Shown here: positions 52,311 to 60,711 of the stretch, in pieces
Position numbering within the stretch: the first letter of the stretch is position 1
How the letters are laid out: each line of letters opens with the position of its first letter
Origin: Aequorivita aquimaris
Lineage (GTDB): Bacteria > Bacteroidota > Bacteroidia > Flavobacteriales > Flavobacteriaceae
DNA: 64,000 nucleotides
Direction of reading: 5' to 3'
Assembly (NCBI RefSeq): GCF_001573155.1
Contig: NZ_JRWG01000007.1
Coordinates: 58,729 to 122,728, forward strand
Made by a program: the position numbers and the translations under genes
The notes under the pieces: model-generated
What the model saw: the letters and a program-made list of their open reading frames with translations, nothing else
What the model was told of the DNA's origin: nothing
Databases searched by the model: none

Positions 52311-52434
52311 CTATCTCTCAAAGATTCTTTAATAAAGTTCCGAAAATACAATCCGCTTATTCTTAAAACATAACTTAAAAAAAATTAACGGAATTTTTGA
52401 ATTTTTGATGTATTTATATAATCTAATATTGTAT

Positions 52435-53286
52435 TTAGCGCGGAAATTTATAAATAATAGTTTGCGTTCGTGCAAATTTATTTAGTATAAATTTTGGTAG
52501 CAACCGTTCAAATTTTAAGGCGTGAAATCTAAATTTTCTGTTCCATTTAACATTAGGAAAAAGGCGGTGTAAGCGCTCAATAGAGCCTACAGACTCAATA
52601 GCAACCTCTTTAAAACTATTATTCCCTAAAGCTTTATAGTGTTTACCACTATTATCCCTAATGGGGTGCGGATCATTGGCTTGCCATTCTTTAAATTTTT
52701 TGATGTTTAGAGAAGATGGCCGCCCTGGTACAGGAATCATCCATCGCAGTTTATCGAGAATCAAATTATTTACTGCCGGTTCCACAAAGCGAGCGCCACC
52801 TTCAGGTTTTAAGCTCGCAACAATTTTTTTCATAAACTCGCTCTCTTGCTCATGAGTTAAATGATGTAAAAAAGCCTTTCCTACTACCAAATCAAAATCG
52901 TTAGGCAATAATTCAATTTTAAGAAAATCGCCTTTAAGGTATTTAATAGGGTATTTAAAATTTGTTTTTGCATTCAAGGCTTCTATTATAGCTCCACTTT
53001 TATCAGAGATATCATTAGCATATACTTCTGCTCCTAAAGCTGCCATTACAGCAGCATTGTAACAATTACCACATCCCAATTCTAATATCTTTTTACCTTT
53101 AACCTCTTCTCTAAAATTTCTCGAATACATACAAACCCATGAGGTATCAACAACAGTGACTTCATCGAGATATTTATCAACATTTTCGACAATTTTAAGG
53201 ATTTTGCTAATATCGATTTTCGCATAGCGCTTATCGTAATGTTGTTTATTTTTAGTGGTGTTATCGTCTGAAGTCGGTGAAAGCAT
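52435..53286 (-). CDS. Class I SAM-dependent methyltransferase
   Basis: A 283-residue protein. Motif I is KKILELGCGNCYNAAVMAAL, motif II region AEVYANDISDKSGAIIEAL, DFDLVVGKAFLHHLTHE as motif post-II, and IVASLKPEGGARFVEPAV as motif III, giving a complete Methyltransf_11/25 core at about residues 65-185. The C-terminal 90 residues (RLHRLFPNVKWNRKFRFH) are basic and may sit on the membrane. It presumably methylates a sugar in the polysaccharide; the position is unknown. It is bounded by gaps of 124 and 400 bases. Confidence 0.85.
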   Translation of the reverse strand: MLSPTSDDNTTKNKQHYDKRYAKIDISKILKIVENVDKYLDEVTVVDTSWVCMYSRNFREEVKGKKILELGCGNCYNAAVMAALGAEVYANDISDKSGAIIEALNAKTNFKYPIKYLKGDFLKIELLPNDFDLVVGKAFLHHLTHEQESEFMKKIVASLKPEGGARFVEPAVNNLILDKLRWMIPVPGRPSSLNIKKFKEWQANDPHPIRDNSGKHYKALGNNSFKEVAIESVGSIERLHRLFPNVKWNRKFRFHALKFERLLPKFILNKFARTQTIIYKFPR

Positions 53287-53686
53287 TTTTACATTTATTT
53301 TGCATAAAACTAAATTAAAATATTATTAAAATCCTCGGATTTAATTAAGATTTTTTATTGAATAAAATGCTATTCGCTTTTGAAAAATTAGGCTTATAGT
53401 TTTTCAACTTTACATATTAACCTATTGCGTAAATTAGTATGCCACCCTGATAAAGTGAGCAGCATACTCAAAGGATGTGAATAATTTTCGGGATCTTCAA
53501 TTTAAAAGCTATTATTAATTAGCGAGGAAGGGTTTTGAAATACAGGAATGCGGAGACAGCATTAAACTCTAAAATATAAATTTACTGTTTAGTGACTTTT
53601 GCTTTTACAAACCGTTTAATAATGGGTGTGGATTTAAAACTAAATTCGGAGATGCCTATTTTTTAAAGTTTTCGGAATAGCTTCCA
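53287..53686. other. 400-bp AT-rich intergenic region
   Basis: No ORF, repeat family or tRNA seen. A short less AT-rich stretch at about 53440-53465 (CACCCTGATAAAGTGAGCAG) has no recognisable identity. A promoter for 52435-53286 is expected here, but no TAnnTTTG box on the minus strand was found. Confidence 0.5.
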
Positions 53687-54709
53687 TCAACTTATTTTAT
53701 TATAAAATTCTTGAATAGCAGCTGCAATAGCTGGCCATTCCATCGCTAAGGCTTTTTCTCTTGAAGCCTTTCCCAGTGTCTCTAAACGTGCTTCATCCTG
53801 CAAGATTGCAACTGTTTCATTAATAAACCTTTCAACATTCTTGTTTTCAATCAATACATTTCCGGTATCGCTCAAATATGCCCTATTCCCTCCTACCGCA
53901 CTGGTTATTATAGGAAGGCCACAAGCCATTGCCTCCAACAGCGAGTTGCAGGCGGTACTGTCCAACAAGGGTAAAAATAGCAAGGAGGCTTCCTGATAAA
54001 AATGCCGCAACTGTACGTCCTTTACCTCCGTAAAAATAGTGATACATTTATGGGGAAATATTTTATGGGTATAGGCCGGATGGATCACAACGTTTACTTT
54101 TAAATCCTTTACTTTCTCGGCAAGCGTTGGCACGGTTTTATTAAAAGTGTCAAAATCGCGCAGGTGCTGGCCCACGAACAGGAGGGTGTTGGGTTTTTTA
54201 ACCGTGGGGTCGGGTTTAAAGAAATGGGTGTCCACCCCGTGGGGAATATAGGCTACCCTATCCAAGCCTAACCGGGACCTTAAAAATGCAATCTGGTTTT
54301 CCCCCACCCCTATGGCCCCGTCCAAGTGGCGCAGGGCCGCCGGGTTGGGGATACGTTCTTGTAAAATTGACGGCGGTTTGTGGAAGGTGGCCACAAATTT
54401 CGTATTCGGAAAGCGGCGTTTGAAAAAGTCCAGATGCCGGATGTCGCGCTCGCCGTTTAAAAAATGCACTACATTTTGTTCTTCCTTATGTTTACGGAGC
54501 AAGCCGTAGAGCTCCACGGACTTTAACACGCTTCCCGCATTGTATTCCCCTTTTTTTTGGGAATGAAGCCGCGCCAACACTTTGGCCAGCCGAAAGGGAA
54601 AACGGATTTTGCCAAAAACTACTTGTGCATCCATATAGTCCGCCACCCTACCGTAACCGGAATTGGCGGCGTGGTGCTTGGAGCGATGATGGACCAAAAA
54701 AACGTTCAC
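53687..54709 (-). CDS. Family 4 glycosyltransferase
   Basis: A 340-residue GT-B enzyme starting at GTG 54709, overlapping the upstream TGA (GTGA). MNVFLVHHRSKHHAANSGYG is followed by NVVHFLNGERDIRHLDFFKR, FVATFHKPPSILQERIPN, GAIGVGENQIAFLRSRLGL, then NTLLFVGQHLRDFDTFNKTV, LRHFYQEASLLFLPLLDSTA and CNSLLEAMACGLPIITSAVG. The usual E-x7-E first acidic residue is replaced in the DSTACNSLLEAM segment, a variant of the motif. It is more GC-rich than the genes to its left and right, like the two following GT genes (54.7-57.0 kb). Confidence 0.86.
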   Translation of the reverse strand: MNVFLVHHRSKHHAANSGYGRVADYMDAQVVFGKIRFPFRLAKVLARLHSQKKGEYNAGSVLKSVELYGLLRKHKEEQNVVHFLNGERDIRHLDFFKRRFPNTKFVATFHKPPSILQERIPNPAALRHLDGAIGVGENQIAFLRSRLGLDRVAYIPHGVDTHFFKPDPTVKKPNTLLFVGQHLRDFDTFNKTVPTLAEKVKDLKVNVVIHPAYTHKIFPHKCITIFTEVKDVQLRHFYQEASLLFLPLLDSTACNSLLEAMACGLPIITSAVGGNRAYLSDTGNVLIENKNVERFINETVAILQDEARLETLGKASREKALAMEWPAIAAAIQEFYNKIS

Positions 54710-55845
54710 GATTGCGAAAGGGGTTTGTTTAACATCAGCTCCAAGATACGCTTTACATTTTTAACAGGGTGTACGTAGTCCTCAAAATAGCTACGGGCGT
54801 TTTTGGAGAGGCTATCCGCCAAGTGGCGGTCGGCCAACACGCGCTGTATGTTATCAATCAGTTCCGCATCGTTGTGGAAATACAAGACCTCCTTGCCATC
54901 CGTAAGCGGTACCGGCAATTCGGTGGTAAGCGGTTCGGCGATTATCACTTTTCCCTGGGAGAGGTATTCCGCCATTTTCCAAGCGGGCGAATTTGCCAGC
55001 CCGCGGGTATAGACCACAATCCTTGCCTTTTTCATCGCATCCAGATAGGCCTCCGGTTCGGTGGGCACATTGGTCAGGGCGTCGCCATAGTTTTCCCGGG
55101 CTACTTTGGAAGGAATGAAGCCACCCATAAAATTTTCGGGAAAATGCTTTCTGAGCAATTTAATCAACCGGTAGCGTTGCAGATGGATCTGTTTTGCGTC
55201 TGCCGTATTTTCATGCAGGAAACAGCGGGTCTGGAACATAATAATTTCTCCTAAAAAGGGTGTAAAAGTCTCAAAACGGGCGATAATTCGGTTTTCCCTT
55301 GATTTTTTTATATGACGAATGCTGGTATTTATAGCATTTATAAGTCTTCTTAATAATAAGCGATCAAATTTTATATTTCCCAAAATTGTTGTTAAAAATA
55401 ATCCAATTTTAAATTTGTTCTCTTTTAATATGTGGGTAGTGGCAACCCTAAAAGTTAAACCCGAGGGAAGGATTTGAGCTTTTACTATTGGCCGTAATGC
55501 ACTGGCGTACCGCTCGTCATAATTCCGTTTAAAATAAAAATCGCATTGTTGCAGGGCCGGTTCCGAAAAGTGTTCGGCAAAGTCGTATAAATCGGTGGCG
55601 AAGTGCATTCTTTTTTTGGAAGCCGTATCGATCAAGGTGTAAAAAGAAGTTTTGGGCTGGGCGCGTGTGGTTTTAGAAATCGTTCCTTTTTCATCAACCG
55701 TAAGGGTTCCGCGGTTTTTTTTAAGGGACAGCTGGACCTTTACCAATAGTAGCCCTTGCTGCTCCAGCTCGAAAAGGCCGGTTTGGATGTAGGAGGAATG
55801 GTTTAGTTCCTGAGGGGTGTGGATGATGACGGTATAGCGTGGCAT
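54706..55845 (-). CDS. Divergent glycosyltransferase-like protein (GT-B C-terminal half)
   Basis: A 379-residue protein starting at the ATG at 55845; an upstream TTG (55851) would overlap the previous stop. The C-terminal part has DALTNVPTEPEAYLDAMKKA, RIVVYTRGLANSPAWKMAEY, LSQGKVIIAEPLTTELPVPL and EVLYFHNDAELIDNIQRVL, the layout of a GT4 or GT-B donor domain with a KMAEYLSQGKVIIAE motif. The N-terminal half is not recognisable. It is coupled to its neighbours by GTGA downstream and a 2-base gap upstream. A glycosyltransferase role is likely; the family number is uncertain. Confidence 0.7.
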   Translation of the reverse strand: MPRYTVIIHTPQELNHSSYIQTGLFELEQQGLLLVKVQLSLKKNRGTLTVDEKGTISKTTRAQPKTSFYTLIDTASKKRMHFATDLYDFAEHFSEPALQQCDFYFKRNYDERYASALRPIVKAQILPSGLTFRVATTHILKENKFKIGLFLTTILGNIKFDRLLLRRLINAINTSIRHIKKSRENRIIARFETFTPFLGEIIMFQTRCFLHENTADAKQIHLQRYRLIKLLRKHFPENFMGGFIPSKVARENYGDALTNVPTEPEAYLDAMKKARIVVYTRGLANSPAWKMAEYLSQGKVIIAEPLTTELPVPLTDGKEVLYFHNDAELIDNIQRVLADRHLADSLSKNARSYFEDYVHPVKNVKRILELMLNKPLSQS

Positions 55846-55847
55846 AT

Positions 55848-56984
55848 TCAAACTTTAAGGGCCGATTGCACAGATTCCCTTAAAACCTTAAAGGTAGCTT
55901 GAATGCTGTATTCGTCCAAAACCTTTTTGCGGGCATTGCTTTCTATGTTTTTTGCCTGCTCGGGATTCAGGAAATAGTCTAAAACCGTTTTGCAATAATT
56001 TTCAGGGGTGGACAATAAGCCATTTTTTAAATGGACAATAACATCGGCAGGCCCTCCCGGACAATCTATCCCGGCTACAGGAGTGCCACAGGCCATGGCC
56101 TCTATCATTACCATTCCGAAGGTTTCTTTATCGCTGGGCAAGGTGAAGAGGTCGGCTTCCTGAAAATAGGTCGGAAGCTCGGAATGGGGTTTATGGCCCA
56201 AAAAGCTAACGTTGGGTTCCAGATTACAATCCTTTACCAAATTCTTCAATTCGCGAAAATAGGCTTCGGAAAAAATGGGTCCGATAATATTTAGATGCGC
56301 CTTTGGGAAGCCGTTATTTTTTAAAAGACGAATGGCCTCAATGGCCAAATGGATCCGTTTCAACTCCACAATTCTTCCCACGTACAACAATTGGGGCGAA
56401 CTATTTTTTGTTTTCTTAGGTGAAAAGACCTCACAATCTACGCCCAAGGGAAACACTCGGATATCCAAGCCCTTAAAAAGTTCCAAGCGTTCCATTTCCC
56501 TTTTTTGCAGCTGGGTATGCACCAGAATATGATTGGCGTTTTTGTAATATTCCCTATTGGCGGGGGTGTCGGTATAGTGCTGTCCGCCCAACATTGCGAT
56601 GTACTGCTTTTTGTTTTTCAAAATTGTTTTCGCCAATTGGTGTGAAAACGGACTGGAATGTCCGGACATATTGATGATGGTAACATCGGGTGTTTGGGCC
56701 TTATACGCCCGAAGACAAGGGCTTGACTTTTGTTTTTTCCACTTTTTATGGTTGCCGTTCCAGGTAAAATCCACCGGATAAAAGGTATAGTCCACCTTTT
56801 GGGTCTTGAAGCCATATTGGAACCAGCGCGGGGTAAAATACTCCATCCGGCAGCTATGGCCGGTTTCTTCGGCCAACAACTGCAGAGCCTTTAGGTGTGG
56901 CTGACTGTGATAGACAGCTACACTTTTTTCCACAACGCCTGCGGCTTGGGGGGTGAAGGGATGGAGGAGGCTGATGGATTTCAA
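55848..56984 (-). CDS. Family 4 glycosyltransferase
   Basis: A 378-residue GT-B enzyme starting at TTG 56984 within a TTGA overlap. KSISLLHPFTPQAAGVVEKS, TIINMSGHSSPFSHQLAKTI, HILVHTQLQKREMERLELFK, then QLLYVGRIVELKRIHLAIEA, AHLNIIGPIFSEAYFRELKN, VSFLGHKPHSELPTYFQEAD and DKETFGMVMIEAMACGTPVA with the standard acidic pair. It probably transfers a hexose to the growing unit. It forms a tightly coupled trio with 54706-55845 and 53687-54709. Confidence 0.88.
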   Translation of the reverse strand: MKSISLLHPFTPQAAGVVEKSVAVYHSQPHLKALQLLAEETGHSCRMEYFTPRWFQYGFKTQKVDYTFYPVDFTWNGNHKKWKKQKSSPCLRAYKAQTPDVTIINMSGHSSPFSHQLAKTILKNKKQYIAMLGGQHYTDTPANREYYKNANHILVHTQLQKREMERLELFKGLDIRVFPLGVDCEVFSPKKTKNSSPQLLYVGRIVELKRIHLAIEAIRLLKNNGFPKAHLNIIGPIFSEAYFRELKNLVKDCNLEPNVSFLGHKPHSELPTYFQEADLFTLPSDKETFGMVMIEAMACGTPVAGIDCPGGPADVIVHLKNGLLSTPENYCKTVLDYFLNPEQAKNIESNARKKVLDEYSIQATFKVLRESVQSALKV

Positions 56985-57730
56985 GATAACCTAATTGGAT
57001 TTATAATATTATGTTTTTTATACTTATTTACTTTATGCATAATTTTCACTCTAAGTTTTGAAGGAGGCCTTAAACTTATTATATCACTATAATTCCCAAT
57101 TACTGGATTTTGTAAAATGTACTGGTCATATAGTTGAATATCTAAATGGTTATTCTCTTCTGCCCTCAATTTTTGCGTGGTTGATAAATCAGAAAAACTA
57201 AGATAATTGGTTGTATATTTTCTTTGATTTTTTCGTTCAATGCTACCTATTAATTTTACATCTAAAACATCTTGAAGATAATTTAATGATTTATTATACT
57301 CATTTGAATTACCAATAAATACGAAATCGGAGAGAAGTTTCTGTGCTAATCTAAAATCATTTGTTCCTGCAATTTTCTTTGTCATAAAGTTGTTATAGAA
57401 ACTTTTGTTCAAAAAATCATCAATAGATGTTATCCATCCCCTTTCTAACATGTGGTTATATTGAGAAAGATATCTTTCTAACGGATTTCTAAGAAAAGTA
57501 ATTCTATTTGAAGGTGGTAGAAAATCTAAATAAGGACGAACACTATGACCTCCTATTCCCGAAGGAAAATAGCGTATAATTTTTTTATATTGGTTAAAAG
57601 TTAGGTCATTCCGAGTTTCGTTCCCTCCATATTGATTTTTTGTCACATGGAAATAACGAGGGTAAGTCAATGATAAAACTTCATTAAAGGAAGTGCCGGC
57701 GCATTTTTCTATGTGAGTAAATAAAAGCAT
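56981..57730 (-). CDS. Sulfotransferase family 2 protein (PAPS-dependent)
   Basis: A 249-residue protein with LLFTHIEKCAGTSFNEVLSL: the 5'-phosphosulfate loop EKCAGTS at residues 8-14. FLRNPLERYLSQYNHML supplies the 3'-phosphate Arg/Ser site, followed by FVFIGNSNEYNKSLNYLQ, a normal late segment of these enzymes. It would sulfate a sugar hydroxyl from PAPS. Sequence similarity to the 49221-50024 protein is limited to motifs, so the two probably have different acceptors. It is AT-rich, coupled by TTGA to the GT4 gene downstream, and 2 bases from the DUF6625-like gene upstream. Confidence 0.83.
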   Translation of the reverse strand: MLLFTHIEKCAGTSFNEVLSLTYPRYFHVTKNQYGGNETRNDLTFNQYKKIIRYFPSGIGGHSVRPYLDFLPPSNRITFLRNPLERYLSQYNHMLERGWITSIDDFLNKSFYNNFMTKKIAGTNDFRLAQKLLSDFVFIGNSNEYNKSLNYLQDVLDVKLIGSIERKNQRKYTTNYLSFSDLSTTQKLRAEENNHLDIQLYDQYILQNPVIGNYSDIISLRPPSKLRVKIMHKVNKYKKHNIINPIRLS

Positions 57731-57732
57731 TG

Positions 57733-58671
57733 CTAATTTATATTAATCTTTCTTTTTATACGTTTAATTAAACTTGCGGCTTTTTTCTTTTTAATCCTTC
57801 TATATTCTCTTCTTTGATAACCATTAAATAAATTAGTAATCCCATTCCATCTTTGTTCAAAATTGGAATGGCGCTTATAATGCATCCTATTATAACTGAT
57901 ATAAAACTGCTTTGGGTTATCGGCATATTTTATTTCACTAGCGCGCATGGTGCGCTTCCAGTTGATGAAGTGGAGGTACATGACCTCCTCCCCTGTTTTG
58001 GTATTCAGCATTTTGCCATCCTGCCAGCGCCAGCGGTCCAGATAATATTCTTGGTGGGAGTCGCGGCCGCGCTCTTGGTTGCAAAGTACGGAAGGCCAAT
58101 ATACATTAATTCCCAAATCTTTTCCGTCATTGTGTTTTTGAAGATAATCGGACAGGACCACCTCATCGGTCCACCTAAATTCGGGTACTTCAAACAAGTT
58201 TTTATAATCGGGCAATTGTTTATATAGCCTATTTATAGCAGGGTTATTTCTAAAAAGCGTGAAGTGGCCCGAGATGTTTTCCTTTCTGCTGCTGATAATA
58301 CTGTAGGTGGAAAGTATTTGTGGGGTTACAAACTTCCGAATATCACCCCAGACAATATCCATGTCGCAGATGCCCCAAAAATCATGGCCATTCACCTCAT
58401 TTTCAAAAATTTCACCATAGGCCGGCTTAAGGTCACAAAACTTCCGTGGGTTCAGGGGTACCTTGGCTCCCACTACCTTGTTCACATGAATATTCAGTTG
58501 GCCTAAGGTGGTGGGCAAAAACTGTATGTTCTCTGGATATTGCTGGGGAATTGGGCAATCCGTAGGACAAAGCCACTTTATTGTGGGGTTTGCTGCTACC
58601 GAAACTAAGAAAGCTTCAAACCACAGGGGCCATTTTCCGAAATAAGGGATTATTAGTAGAATCGATTTCAA
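57733..58671 (-). CDS. DUF6625-like putative glycosyltransferase
   Basis: A 312-residue protein starting at TTG 58671 (TTGA overlap with the GT2 stop). It opens KSILLIIPYFGKWPLWFEAF, has PRKFCDLKPAYGEIF and GHDFWGICDMDIVWGDI with a DMD metal-site motif, RWTDEVVLSDYLQKH as a possible catalytic region, and a long basic C-terminus (YQRREYRRIKKKKAASLIKR). This matches the DUF6625 group, which is common in glycan loci and GT-A-like. No activity has been shown as far as I know. It is coupled to the GT2 upstream and the sulfotransferase downstream. Confidence 0.75.
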   Translation of the reverse strand: MKSILLIIPYFGKWPLWFEAFLVSVAANPTIKWLCPTDCPIPQQYPENIQFLPTTLGQLNIHVNKVVGAKVPLNPRKFCDLKPAYGEIFENEVNGHDFWGICDMDIVWGDIRKFVTPQILSTYSIISSRKENISGHFTLFRNNPAINRLYKQLPDYKNLFEVPEFRWTDEVVLSDYLQKHNDGKDLGINVYWPSVLCNQERGRDSHQEYYLDRWRWQDGKMLNTKTGEEVMYLHFINWKRTMRASEIKYADNPKQFYISYNRMHYKRHSNFEQRWNGITNLFNGYQRREYRRIKKKKAASLIKRIKRKININ

Positions 58672-59606
58672 TTATTGGTATTATATATTTTTAATATTTT
58701 TTTCATAATATTCGAAAATAACAGTCTATATGAATCCAAAGGATATTCTTTTGAAAACCTGATGTATTCATTTATTAATAAACGCATTTTCCTATTTTTC
58801 CAGTAATACTCTACCATTCTGCGTCTATTATTCATAATGTGATTATCAAAGACTTTTACCATTCCTAATTCAACTTTAAAATAATCTTTTAAAAGTTCAA
58901 GAGTCATTATCCGTTTATTTATTTGATCTATTAGGTTACTTCCCGTCCAAACACCTTCAGTATGTTGTCGATATACCCCGCTAACAAAATCTAGATAACC
59001 GATTTTCCCAGCCTGAGCTAAAATATGAAATAAAAAAACATCTCCATTAGCGACCTTATGAAACTGTTTTGGCAGGGGTTTAGGGAGGGATTCTGCACGA
59101 AATATTACCGTGAGTGTAGGTATCCAAAATCCATCTAATATAGTTTTAGCGTCAAAATTTTGTTTATGCTTTTCTTTAAGGACTGCGGGATATATCTGTC
59201 CGTCTCTAAGCAGATCAATATTTGTAAAACACGCGGCATATTCTGGATTATTTTCTAAAAAATCTACCTGTTTCTGCAGTTTTGAGGGGTCTGTCCAGTA
59301 GTCGTCGCCTTCGCAATTTGCTATATATTTCCCTTGAGCTTCGCCAAGTGCCCAAAGGTAATTTGGATTAGGTAACTTGTTTACATTATGATTAATGTAT
59401 TTAAGTTTGATATTGGGAGGAATAATTAATCTTAATAATAGTTCTTTAACTATTTCATCCGTTTTATCCGGCGAATAATCATTCGCTATTATCAATTCAA
59501 CATTAAAATCACAATCTTGGATAATAATCCCATTAATAGCTTCTTCTATATAAGCAGCCTGATTATAAGTAATCATTATCACCGAAACTGTGACTTTTTT
59601 ACTCAT
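58668..59606 (-). CDS. Family 2 glycosyltransferase
   Basis: A 312-residue GT-A enzyme: VSVIMITYNQAAYIEEAING, NVELIIANDYSPDKTDEIVK, GEAQGKYIANCEGDDYWTDP (CEGDDYW metal site), LENNPEYAACFTNIDL and LPKQFHKVANGDVFLFHILA. This WTDP/NGD pattern is typical of GT2 enzymes in Bacteroidota capsule and O-antigen loci. It is coupled upstream to the GNAT gene (ATGA) and downstream to the DUF6625-like gene (TTGA). The sugar added is unknown. Confidence 0.88.
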   Translation of the reverse strand: MSKKVTVSVIMITYNQAAYIEEAINGIIIQDCDFNVELIIANDYSPDKTDEIVKELLLRLIIPPNIKLKYINHNVNKLPNPNYLWALGEAQGKYIANCEGDDYWTDPSKLQKQVDFLENNPEYAACFTNIDLLRDGQIYPAVLKEKHKQNFDAKTILDGFWIPTLTVIFRAESLPKPLPKQFHKVANGDVFLFHILAQAGKIGYLDFVSGVYRQHTEGVWTGSNLIDQINKRIMTLELLKDYFKVELGMVKVFDNHIMNNRRRMVEYYWKNRKMRLLINEYIRFSKEYPLDSYRLLFSNIMKKILKIYNTNN

Positions 59607-60007
59607 ATTAATTTTGTCATTTTGTAGAATAGATGATTTTCATTCACAATTTCAAAGCCAGAACTTTGATATAGTTTTATAGCCTTATCGTTATTTTTTA
59701 ATACTTCCAATCCATAGTTTTTAAACCCTTTTTTCTTTAAAATCTTAATAGAAGTACTCAGTAAAAATTTCCCGACTCCTTTCCCCTTTACTTCTTCATC
59801 TAACAGTATTAGACTCAGATAGGCATTATAATTAATTATATCGTTACAATAAAAAGCAATGAACGCTTTAAGACCATTTTGTTGGTAAGTTAGTATTGTG
59901 GCGTTCTTCAAAATTTTGTCTACATATTCAATTAAATCTGATTGAATCAACAAACCTTTTTCGGGATAATTATATTTTTTTATTAAATTAAACAATTCTG
60001 ATCTCAT
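59603..60007 (-). CDS. GNAT family N-acetyltransferase
   Basis: A 134-residue protein with the GNAT fold: AFIAFYCNDIINYNAYLSLI as beta strands 2-4, then VKGKGVGKFLLSTSIKILKK with the acetyl-CoA pyrophosphate loop (K-G-x-G-V-G-K), YGLEVLKNNDKAIKLYQSSG and FEIVNENHLFYKM. In this position, between WbqC-like and GT2 genes and after an aminotransferase, it probably acetylates the 4- or 3-amino group of a nucleotide-linked amino sugar in the cytoplasm. ATGA overlaps occur at both ends. Confidence 0.85.
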   Translation of the reverse strand: MRSELFNLIKKYNYPEKGLLIQSDLIEYVDKILKNATILTYQQNGLKAFIAFYCNDIINYNAYLSLILLDEEVKGKGVGKFLLSTSIKILKKKGFKNYGLEVLKNNDKAIKLYQSSGFEIVNENHLFYKMTKLI

Positions 60008-60711
60008 AATAATTCATATTCATTTAACATATCAGAAATTCTACTCTTTTCATTAAACATCAAAACATCAATCATGGAAAGCCCTTTTACAAATGGATTT
60101 CCAAATTGGTTGTAAGGTATTAACTCATTTTTAATAAAGGAAAGTGTAATGCCTTCCTTCTTAAATGTATTTTTTTCATATAACGCTTTACCACCCGAAG
60201 GATTTATATAATGGTTACTCCCTTTTTTCTTACATATAGCTATAAGTCTTTCAGCCTTTTCATAACCGATAGAATTTGAATATTCCATAGAACTAACTTC
60301 AAACTGCGTCTTTAGGGCCAGATAATTAGAAATTTCCTTAATGCTTTCCATTGCAATTTTAGCAATAGTAGTCTGTTCACCTTCTAATACTCTTTTCACT
60401 AAATGAAAAGTTTCCTCAAAAAACGGTGCTTTTTTGTAACTCTGTTCAACAGATTTGAAAAACTTTTCTCTCCATTTAAAAAAGAGTTTCATATTTATAT
60501 CAGTGTCTTTTATTAATTTAAAAGAACTGGGGTTCAATAATGGAACTGTAAATAGAAACCCATTATTGTTTAACAGAATCCTATTTCGATGAATCCACCC
60601 CCCCTTTATAAAGTTAACATCGTCATAGAAAACACATGTATCCACGGCATTTATTAGCTGGAAATACCCCAGATAGGGAAATAGATATGGTTGCATAATT
60701 GCAATTTTCAT
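60004..60711 (-). CDS. WbqC family protein
   Basis: A 235-residue protein matching the WbqC family over its whole length: KIAIMQPYLFPYLGYFQLIN, TCVFYDDVNFIKGGWIHRNR, FLFTVPLLNPS, KAPFFEETFHLVKRVL, GSNHYINPSGGKALYEKNTF and the C-terminal SMIDVLMFNEKSRISDML. WbqC proteins occur in O-antigen loci next to aminotransferases and acetyltransferases; the reaction is not firmly established and may involve amino-sugar acylation. It is joined by ATGA overlaps to the aminotransferase and GNAT genes, so the three work as one module. Confidence 0.88.
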   Translation of the reverse strand: MKIAIMQPYLFPYLGYFQLINAVDTCVFYDDVNFIKGGWIHRNRILLNNNGFLFTVPLLNPSSFKLIKDTDINMKLFFKWREKFFKSVEQSYKKAPFFEETFHLVKRVLEGEQTTIAKIAMESIKEISNYLALKTQFEVSSMEYSNSIGYEKAERLIAICKKKGSNHYINPSGGKALYEKNTFKKEGITLSFIKNELIPYNQFGNPFVKGLSMIDVLMFNEKSRISDMLNEYELL

